NCBI GenBank assembly: GCA_002347925.1
Contig: DDYL01000108.1
Span: 44,404 to 50,254 of the forward strand
Length of the DNA: 5,851 nucleotides
Source of the DNA: Chloroflexi bacterium UBA2235
GTDB taxonomy: Bacteria > Chloroflexota > UBA11872 > UBA12225
Reading direction: 5' to 3'
Under the pieces are notes generated by a model. The model was not told the DNA's origin, ran no database searches, and saw only the letters and a program-made list of their open reading frames with translations. Below, in pieces: positions 1 through 4,552 of this stretch. Both the position numbers and the translations under genes were made by a program. Each line of letters opens with the position of its first letter. Position 1 is the first letter of the stretch.

Positions 1-423
1 GATATCGCTACCCGGTCCATTTCATATGGCATCCCCGGGGTGATCGTTGAGGGATCGGACATCTTGGCGATGTACGGTGCGGTCCGCACGGCAGTTGATC
101 GGGCGAGGGCGGGTGAAGGTCCAACCCTGATCGAGGCCAAGACGTATCGGTTTGAGGGGCACTTCCTCGGCGACCCGGAACCGTACCGGACCCGCGAGGA
201 AGTCGCGCACGCACGGGCAACGCGTGATCCGCTGAAAGTGTTCAGCGCCCAATTGCAAGAGCTTGGCGTAGCGACGACAGACGACCTTGCACGGATTGAC
301 CGTCTGGTACGTGACGAGGTTGAGCGTTCGGTGGAGTTTGGCGAGGCGAGTCCGGAACCATCCGAGGACATCCTGCTAACCGACATCTATACCGGTGCGG
401 ATTCTCACGGACGGACGATCTAG
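1..423 (+). CDS. 2-oxoacid (pyruvate/acetoin-type) dehydrogenase E1 component, alpha subunit, C-terminal part
   Basis: The reading frame is open from the first base, so the gene begins left of the window; 140 residues and a TAG stop are visible. The alpha subunit binds thiamine diphosphate with the beta subunit and decarboxylates the 2-oxo substrate. Visible family features are YGIPGVIVEGSD near the left edge, the EAKTYRFEGHFLGDPEPYR segment (the GHxxGDP loop close to the cofactor), and the C-terminal pattern FGEASPEPSEDILLTDIY, which matches the FAEASPxPxxxxLxTDVY ending of acetoin and pyruvate dehydrogenase alpha chains. The E1 beta and E2 genes follow on the same strand. The GTG at position 40 is an internal codon, not the start. 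Substrate is unresolved: the GHxxGDP form is common in acetoin dehydrogenases (AcoA) but also occurs in PdhA homologues. Family assignment is firm; substrate is not. Confidence 0.92.
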   Translation, partial: DIATRSISYGIPGVIVEGSDILAMYGAVRTAVDRARAGEGPTLIEAKTYRFEGHFLGDPEPYRTREEVAHARATRDPLKVFSAQLQELGVATTDDLARIDRLVRDEVERSVEFGEASPEPSEDILLTDIYTGADSHGRTI

Positions 424-453
424 GGGTACGCCCGACCCGCTTCTGAAGCACAA

Positions 454-482
454 GGCACGCTTGCCATAATTGCGAGCGTGCC
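454..482. promoter_or_regulatory. Intergenic 11-bp hairpin between E1 alpha and E1 beta
   Basis: The arms GGCACGCTTGC (454-464) and GCGAGCGTGCC (472-482) pair over 11 positions, with one G-T wobble and a 7-base loop CATAATT. It lies 30 bases after the E1 alpha stop. No T-run follows (next bases CGCGATAC), so it does not look like an ordinary intrinsic terminator. It could be an operator palindrome, an mRNA processing or stability element, or a weak attenuator. The structure is seen directly; the function is inferred. Confidence 0.55.
462..470 (+). promoter_or_regulatory. Candidate extended -10 promoter for E1 beta-E2
   Basis: TGCCATAAT reads as TG-N-CATAAT, one base from an ideal extended -10. 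A -35 hexamer is poor (TTCTGA at 441-446, 18 bases upstream). The predicted transcript would start near 477, inside the right arm of the hairpin, leaving about 65 bases of leader before E1 beta. The motif closely resembles the one at 3047-3055. This is a sequence-pattern call only. Confidence 0.35.
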
Positions 483-529
483 CGCGATACACGGACATTT
501 CGCCAACGGCACGCCGGACGTCCCGGTGC

Positions 530-535
530 GAGGAG
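530..535 (+). promoter_or_regulatory. Ribosome binding site deciding the E1 beta start
   Basis: GAGGAG is a strong Shine-Dalgarno match. It ends 1 base before the ATG at 537, which is too close for normal initiation, but 7 bases before the in-frame TTG at 543, a normal spacing. It therefore favours TTG 543 as the functional start. Confidence 0.65.
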
Positions 536-542
536 AATGACT

Positions 543-1514
543 TTGGCAGTCTTGAGCGTTTCTCAAGCACTCAACATGGCCCTCCGCGAGGAAATGGGGC
601 GCGATGACCGCGTGTTCATGATCGGCGAGGACATCAAGGACAGCACCTACGGGGTCACTCGCGGGTTGTGGGACGAGTTCGGACCCAAGCGCGTAATTGG
701 CACCCCGATCTCGGAAATCGCGATTGCGGGCGCCGTCCTTGGGGCCGCATCGGTCGGCATGCGTCCGGTGGCCGAGTTCATGTACATGACCTTCATGATG
801 TGTGCGATGGACCAAGTGGTCAATCAGGCCGCCAAGTCCAAGTACATGTTCGGAGGCAAGGCCGTGCTGCCGATCGTGTACCGCACGATGGCGGGAGCGG
901 GTCGGGCGAACGCGGCGCAGCACACGCAGTCGCTTGAAGCGTGGTTTGCGCATGTTCCTGGCCTGAAGATCGTCATGCCGTCGACCGCGTATGACGCCAA
1001 GGGTCTGCTGAAGACATCCATCCGGGACGACAACCCGGTTATCTTCATTGAGAACAAGGTCCAGTACGCGACCACCAAGGACGAAGTGCCTGACACGGAC
1101 TACACGGTGCCGTTCGGGGTCGCTGCTGTCCGGCGGACTGGCAAGGACGTCACGATCATCGGCTTGCAGCGAATGGTTGAGATCGCACTGGAAGCGGCTG
1201 ACCACCTCGCTGAAGAGGGGATCGAGGCTGAGGTGATTGATCCGCGCACCATCGTGCCTCTGGACCTCGACACGATCATCAAGTCGGTGAAGAAGACGCA
1301 CCGCGTGGTGATCGTGCATGAGGCGCACGAACGCGTCGGCTTCGGTGCGGAACTGGTTGCACAGATCGTGCAACACGCATTTGACTACCTTGATGCGCCC
1401 CCGGCCCGTGTGGCGAACCCGAACGTACCGACACCGTTCAATCGTATTCTCGAAAACCTGTCCATCCCTTCCGCCGCCCAGGTTGCGCAGGCCGTGCGCG
1501 GCCTGATGAGGTAG
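543..1514 (+). CDS. 2-oxoacid (pyruvate/acetoin-type) dehydrogenase E1 component, beta subunit
   Basis: This subunit completes the thiamine-diphosphate-dependent E1 heterotetramer and normally contacts the E2 subunit-binding domain. Counting from the ATG at 537 (325 codons, normal length), the pyrimidine-binding domain carries GEDI (30-33), TPISE (56-60, with the conserved cofactor-activating Glu60), AAQHTQSLEAWFAHVPGLK (126-144) and PSTAYDAKGLL (148-158). The C-terminal transketolase-like domain carries EVIDPRTIVPLD (232-243) and VHEAHERVGFGAE (260-272). All are family hallmarks. I place the start at TTG 543 because the Shine-Dalgarno spacing fits it and the resulting N-terminus, MAVLSVSQALNMALREEM, resembles family members; ATG 537 would add only two residues. 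The gene ends 2 bases before E2, so the two are probably co-translated. The substrate (pyruvate, acetoin or branched-chain 2-oxoacid) cannot be fixed from sequence alone. Confidence 0.95.
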   Translation: MAVLSVSQALNMALREEMGRDDRVFMIGEDIKDSTYGVTRGLWDEFGPKRVIGTPISEIAIAGAVLGAASVGMRPVAEFMYMTFMMCAMDQVVNQAAKSKYMFGGKAVLPIVYRTMAGAGRANAAQHTQSLEAWFAHVPGLKIVMPSTAYDAKGLLKTSIRDDNPVIFIENKVQYATTKDEVPDTDYTVPFGVAAVRRTGKDVTIIGLQRMVEIALEAADHLAEEGIEAEVIDPRTIVPLDLDTIIKSVKKTHRVVIVHEAHERVGFGAELVAQIVQHAFDYLDAPPARVANPNVPTPFNRILENLSIPSAAQVAQAVRGLMR

Positions 1515-1516
1515 CG

Positions 1517-2974
1517 ATGGCGACCCTGATCAAGCTGCCCCAGTTCGGGGTCACGATGACCGAGGCGACCGTCGTTGCATGGCTCAAGTCGGTCGGTGAC
1601 ACGGTCCAACGCGGTGATGCCGTCGCCAATATCGAGACCGACAAGCTCAACCAGGAGGTCATGGCGACCGCGTCAGGCATCCTGAGGCGTATCGTCGTGC
1701 CCGTTGGCGGGGTTGCGAAGGTCATGGAGGCGCTTGCGGTCCTGGGGACCGCGAGTGAACCCGAAAGCGCGATCGATGCGGCGCTTGGTGTAGCTGCCCC
1801 GGTAGTTCCATCTACCAAGACCGAGCCTGCCAAGGCACCGGCCTCGGCTTCTTCATCGACTGCCCCAACCCGGGCCGAAGACGAAGGTGCAGCGGTGCGC
1901 GCTTCGCCTTTGGCGCGGCGACTTGCCGGTGAACTCGGCGTGAACCTTGCCCGTGTTCAGGGAAGCGGTCCCGGCGGACGGATTGTCGAGGAGGATGTTC
2001 GCACGGCGGCAGCCTCCGGGCAGGCCGGTGGTTGGATCCTTGCTTCCCCGCTGGCCCGACGGCTCGCCAAGGACGCAGGCGTGGACCTTGGGTCCGTCAC
2101 TGGGAGCGGCCCGGAAGGCCGGATTGTCGAACGAGACATTCAGGCCCTGATCGCTGCCCACGAGGTGTCGGCCCCGGCCACGACTTCCTCACCAGCTCCC
2201 GTCCTGGCAACGCCAGCACATGCACCTAGCATTGCGGCTGGTGGTCTCGTTGCTTCACCGGCAGTGGCCGGCCTTACGCGGCGCGAGACCGTCCGCATTG
2301 ACGCCATGAGGCGCATCATCGCCGAACGGATGAGCGCCAGTCTGCAGACGACGGCTCAACTCACAATGTTCGCTGAGGCGGACGCGACTGCCTTGGTTGA
2401 ACTTCGCGCGCATCTGGTTCCGGCGGCAAAGGTTTACGGGCACCGTCCACCAACCTACACCGACATCATCGTGTCCATCGTCTCACGCGTCCTTCGTGAT
2501 CACCCTCGCCTGAACAGTTCAATCGTCACTGGCGATACGGGTTCACCCGAAATTGCCGAATGGAACGAAGTGAACATCGGGGTGGCAGTTGCGCTTGACG
2601 CGGGTCTCGTGGTTCCAGTGATCCGCGATGCCGACCGCAAACCTCTCCAGACGATTTCGCAGGAACTGGGTGAACTTGCCGAGTCGGCGCGTGCTGGCAG
2701 GCTAGCCCCTGACACACTCCAGGGCGGGACGTTCACGATCACCAACCTGGGTCAGATGGAGGTTGATGGGTTCACGCCAATCATCAATCCACCACAAGCT
2801 GCCATTCTCGGCATCGGACGCATCGCGAAGCGACCGGCGGTCGTCGATGACGTGGTTGTGGCGCGGTCACAGGTGACGCTTTCGCTGACTTTCGACCACC
2901 GTATCGTGGACGGTGCGCCTGGCGGCGCGTTCCTGCGCGATGTGCGGCGCGCGATCGAGGCGGGAAAGATCTAA
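1517..2974 (+). CDS. 2-oxoacid dehydrogenase complex E2, dihydrolipoamide acyltransferase with two subunit-binding domains
   Basis: This is the 485-residue core of the complex. It takes the acyl group from E1 onto its lipoyl arm and transfers it to CoA. The domains in order are: one lipoyl domain (1-80) with the modified Lys43 in ETDKL; an Ala/Pro/Ser-rich linker (about 90-125); a first peripheral-subunit-binding domain (127-164, ASPLARRLAGELGVNL...GSGPGGRIVEEDV); a second (174-211, ASPLARRLAKDAGVDL...GSGPEGRIVERDI); a second flexible linker (213-252); and the trimer-forming catalytic domain (258-485) with GTFTITNLG (404-412) and the active-site DHRIVDG (460-466, His461 and Asp465). The start ATG is 2 bases after the E1 beta stop and has GAGG at 1508-1511, 5 bases upstream. 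No E3 gene follows. One subunit-binding domain is usual, so the tandem pair is notable. Acetyl transfer is likely if the complex is pyruvate- or acetoin-type. Confidence 0.95.
   Translation: MATLIKLPQFGVTMTEATVVAWLKSVGDTVQRGDAVANIETDKLNQEVMATASGILRRIVVPVGGVAKVMEALAVLGTASEPESAIDAALGVAAPVVPSTKTEPAKAPASASSSTAPTRAEDEGAAVRASPLARRLAGELGVNLARVQGSGPGGRIVEEDVRTAAASGQAGGWILASPLARRLAKDAGVDLGSVTGSGPEGRIVERDIQALIAAHEVSAPATTSSPAPVLATPAHAPSIAAGGLVASPAVAGLTRRETVRIDAMRRIIAERMSASLQTTAQLTMFAEADATALVELRAHLVPAAKVYGHRPPTYTDIIVSIVSRVLRDHPRLNSSIVTGDTGSPEIAEWNEVNIGVAVALDAGLVVPVIRDADRKPLQTISQELGELAESARAGRLAPDTLQGGTFTITNLGQMEVDGFTPIINPPQAAILGIGRIAKRPAVVDDVVVARSQVTLSLTFDHRIVDGAPGGAFLRDVRRAIEAGKI
1895..2149 (+). repeat. 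Tandem duplication encoding two E3/E1-binding domains in E2
   Basis: Two copies (about 1895-2008 and 2036-2149) are offset by 141 bases, 47 codons. Both encode ASPLARRLA, then GVxL, GSGPxGRIVExD. The shared ASPLARRLA and GRIVE blocks are still similar at DNA level (for example GGATTGTCGA in both), but synonymous differences show that the duplication is not recent. A 9-residue Gly/Ala/Ser/Gln-rich spacer separates the domains. Confidence 0.85.
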
Positions 2975-2997
2975 CCCGGTTCGCATGGGCAACGTGC

Positions 2998-3028
2998 ACG
3001 GGGCGGCCACGCGAGTGGTTCGCCCCGT
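2998..3028 (+). terminator. Hairpin after E2, probable operon terminator
   Basis: ACGGGGCG (2998-3005) pairs perfectly with CGCCCCGT (3021-3028). Inside, CCAC (3007-3010) pairs with GTGG (3015-3018) around a GCGA tetraloop, with only a G versus TT internal irregularity. It starts 23 bases after the E2 stop. The tail is weak (CGGCTTTG), so termination may be partial or factor-assisted. Its position argues against any signal peptidase start upstream of about 3030. Confidence 0.6.
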
Positions 3029-3046
3029 CGGCTTTGTGCGGGTCGT

Positions 3047-3055
3047 TGCTATCAT
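3047..3055 (+). promoter_or_regulatory. Candidate extended -10 promoter for lepB-rsmG
   Basis: TGCTATCAT matches the extended -10 consensus TGnTATAAT with one mismatch. No convincing -35 is present at normal spacing, which is tolerated by extended -10 promoters. Predicted transcription would begin near 3062, downstream of the E2 hairpin and just upstream of the signal peptidase. Inference from pattern only. Confidence 0.4.
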
Positions 3056-3060
3056 TTCAT

Positions 3061-3074
3061 GGCACTCTGGTGCC
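3061..3074. repeat. Short perfect inverted repeat at the predicted lepB transcript start
   Basis: GGCAC (3061-3065) and GTGCC (3070-3074) flank a TCTG loop. It coincides with the predicted 5' end of the transcript, so it could be a 5' stabilising hairpin or an operator half-site pair. At 5 base pairs, chance is a real alternative. Confidence 0.3.
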
Positions 3075-3088
3075 GATTTCCTGTGGTC

Positions 3089-3094
3089 AAGAGG
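3089..3094 (+). promoter_or_regulatory. Ribosome binding site in front of lepB
   Basis: AAGAGG is the only good Shine-Dalgarno match near the 5' end of the signal peptidase frame. It sits 7 bases before the ATC codon at 3102. None of the upstream in-frame ATG/GTG codons (2985, 2994, 3015, 3036) has a comparable site at normal distance. Confidence 0.5.
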
Positions 3095-3101
3095 TGCGCC
3101 G

Positions 3102-3737
3102 ATCAAAGCCGCGACGCGTGAGATCCTCGAGACTGCCCTGCTGACGCTTGCCATTTTCTTCGGAGTGCGTCTGGCCGTGCAAAACTACCGCGTGGAAGGG
3201 TTCAGCATGGAACCCAACCTTCACACGGGTCAGTACATCCTGGTGGACAAGTTGTCTTATCTGATCGGTAGTCCACAGCGTGGTGACGTTGTGGTGATGC
3301 GTTTTCCGCTCGATCCGCGACGCGATTTTGTGAAGCGGATCATTGCACTGCCGGGTGAGGCCGTGGAAGTGCACAACGGGACGGTATTCATCAATGGCGC
3401 AGCCTTGAAGGAACCGTACATCAAGATCACGGCAAGTTACCGGTATGAACGCAAGGTTGTTCCGGAGAACGATTACTTTGTCCTTGGTGACAACCGCGAC
3501 AACAGCCACGATTCCCACATCTGGGATTGGCTCCCACGCGAATACCTGATTGGCAAGGCCCGGCTGTCCTACTGGCCGACTGAATACGCAGGTGTGATTG
3601 ACCACCCTGTTCTCGAGTTTGTTCGAGCGTCTGCCTCTTATATCTTTGCTGATGCACGGGTTGCGTTTGCGGATGACTTGAACACCCCCGGTCCCAACCT
3701 GGTCGAACCCGACGACATTGCGTCACGTTCCCGATGA
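3102..3737 (+). CDS. lepB: Type I signal peptidase
   Basis: This membrane-anchored serine protease removes signal peptides from exported proteins on the outer face of the cytoplasmic membrane. Numbering from 3102, one N-terminal membrane segment spans about 11-27 (TALLTLAIFFGVRLAVQ), followed by the catalytic serine box EGFSMEP (Ser35), the RGDVVV strand (60-65), the general-base lysine in FVKRIIALPGE (Lys78), and the box E signature GDNRDNSHDS (129-138) ending in GKA (151-153). At 211 residues it fits the single-anchor Gram-positive-like class, with an extra tail of about 35 residues. The start is uncertain: family members typically begin M-K just before this helix, and the ribosome site points to 3102, but that codon is ATC. 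Conventional alternatives are ATG 2985 or GTG 3036, both lacking ribosome sites; ATG 2985 also places the upstream hairpin inside the gene. The stop overlaps the rsmG start by 4 bases. Confidence 0.9.
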   Translation: MKAATREILETALLTLAIFFGVRLAVQNYRVEGFSMEPNLHTGQYILVDKLSYLIGSPQRGDVVVMRFPLDPRRDFVKRIIALPGEAVEVHNGTVFINGAALKEPYIKITASYRYERKVVPENDYFVLGDNRDNSHDSHIWDWLPREYLIGKARLSYWPTEYAGVIDHPVLEFVRASASYIFADARVAFADDLNTPGPNLVEPDDIASRSR

Positions 3738-4465
3738 CGGTGCCTTGGGCCGAGATGGTCCGTGAGGCCGATGCACTCGGGATCCCGGTCACTGAGGAAC
3801 ATCTCGGCCAGTTCGACGCCTTCGCGTCGTTGCTCGCGGAGGGTCGGCAACTTCTCAACTTGACCTCGATCGTTGATCCGGCGGAAGTTGCGTTCAAACT
3901 CTTCCTGGATTCGCTGACGGCATTGCTTGGATTGGTCGAGGCGCTGCCTGAAGCGGCGCGGTTGATCGACATCGGCACTGGTGCGGGGTTCCCGGGGGTA
4001 CCGTTGGCAATCGTGTTACCGGATGCAGGTGTGACCCTGCTTGATGCCACCGGGAAGAAGATGACATGGCTTTCCGGAGCGGTCGACACGATTGGTTTGA
4101 GGAACGCCTATCCGGTAGCGGGGCGTGCAGAGACGGCGGCGCACGACCCCGGTTGGCGTGGACAGTTCGATGTGGCTGTCGTGAGGGCAGTAGCACCGAT
4201 TGCGGTACTCGCCGAGATTTGCCTGCCGTTCCTGTGCCCGGGTGGGCAGCTGATCGCCCTGAAATCGGCGACCCGGACCGAGACGGAACTGCCTGAAGCT
4301 CGCTACGCGTTGCAGATGCTTGGCGGACGGGTTGCCTCGGTAATGCCGGTCCGGTGTGATCGTTTGCCCAATCGCGTTGTCGTGACCATTGTTCAGGATG
4401 GGCGTGCGCCGCGGGGCTATCCCCGGCGACCTGGGGTGCCGGCGACCGACCCATTGATCGGTTGA
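3734..4465 (+). CDS. rsmG: 16S rRNA (guanine-N7) methyltransferase RsmG (GidB)
   Basis: RsmG transfers a methyl group from S-adenosylmethionine to N7 of the guanine equivalent to G527 in the 530 loop of 16S rRNA. Its loss is known in several bacteria to give low-level streptomycin resistance. The 243-residue protein shows NLTSIVDPAEV (42-52), LDSL (58-61), the SAM-binding glycine loop LIDIGTGAGFPGVPLAI (77-93), the acidic strand end VTLLDATGKK (100-109), VVRAVAP (149-155) and the C-terminal YPRRPGVPATDPL (229-241). Length is normal for the family. The ATG overlaps the lepB stop as ATGA; there is no clear ribosome site, which suggests translational coupling to lepB. Some conserved positions differ: the His usually before LDSL is Leu, and the usual Lys-Gly after the sheet strand is Lys-Ser (177-178). 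The family call is firm. Confidence 0.94.
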   Translation: MTVPWAEMVREADALGIPVTEEHLGQFDAFASLLAEGRQLLNLTSIVDPAEVAFKLFLDSLTALLGLVEALPEAARLIDIGTGAGFPGVPLAIVLPDAGVTLLDATGKKMTWLSGAVDTIGLRNAYPVAGRAETAAHDPGWRGQFDVAVVRAVAPIAVLAEICLPFLCPGGQLIALKSATRTETELPEARYALQMLGGRVASVMPVRCDRLPNRVVVTIVQDGRAPRGYPRRPGVPATDPLIG

Positions 4466-4497
4466 AGTGCGCCCGTGTAGACCCGGCAAATAAAGAA

Positions 4498-4530
4498 GGC
4501 CGGCACATCGTCCGAAGACGACGGCCGGCC
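4498..4530 (-). terminator. Hairpin terminator between convergent rsmG and the M41 peptidase gene
   Basis: GGCCGGC (4498-4504) pairs with GCCGGCC (4524-4530), and TCGTC (4508-4512) pairs with GACGA (4517-4521) around a CGAA tetraloop; a small internal loop (ACA/CG) lies between the stems. On the minus strand the stem is followed by TTCTTTATTT, a good U-rich tail, and it starts 22 bases after the minus-strand stop. On the plus strand the following bases GAAACTTGAT are less suited, so it may work only weakly for rsmG. Confidence 0.8.
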
Positions 4531-4552
4531 GAAACTTGATCGGTTCAGGTGA

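Noticed and set aside
420..1376. Long minus-strand open frame (318 codons) opposite E1 beta
   Set aside because: It is antisense to a clear E1 beta gene, has Arg/His-rich composition typical of shadow frames in GC-rich DNA, and has no recognisable domain.
2913..3101. N-terminal extension of the signal peptidase from upstream starts
   Set aside because: The stretch overlaps the E2 coding end and a hairpin, lacks a ribosome site, and encodes an Arg/Val-rich sequence unlike signal peptidases.
3059..3121. 20-codon open frame (ATG 3059) overlapping the lepB start, possible leader peptide
   Set aside because: No ribosome site, begins too close to the predicted -10 to be on that transcript, and shows no regulatory codon pattern.
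3427..4089. Minus-strand open frame (220 codons) opposite lepB and rsmG
   Set aside because: Low-complexity Ser/Arg-rich shadow of two well-supported plus-strand genes; no ribosome site or family motif.
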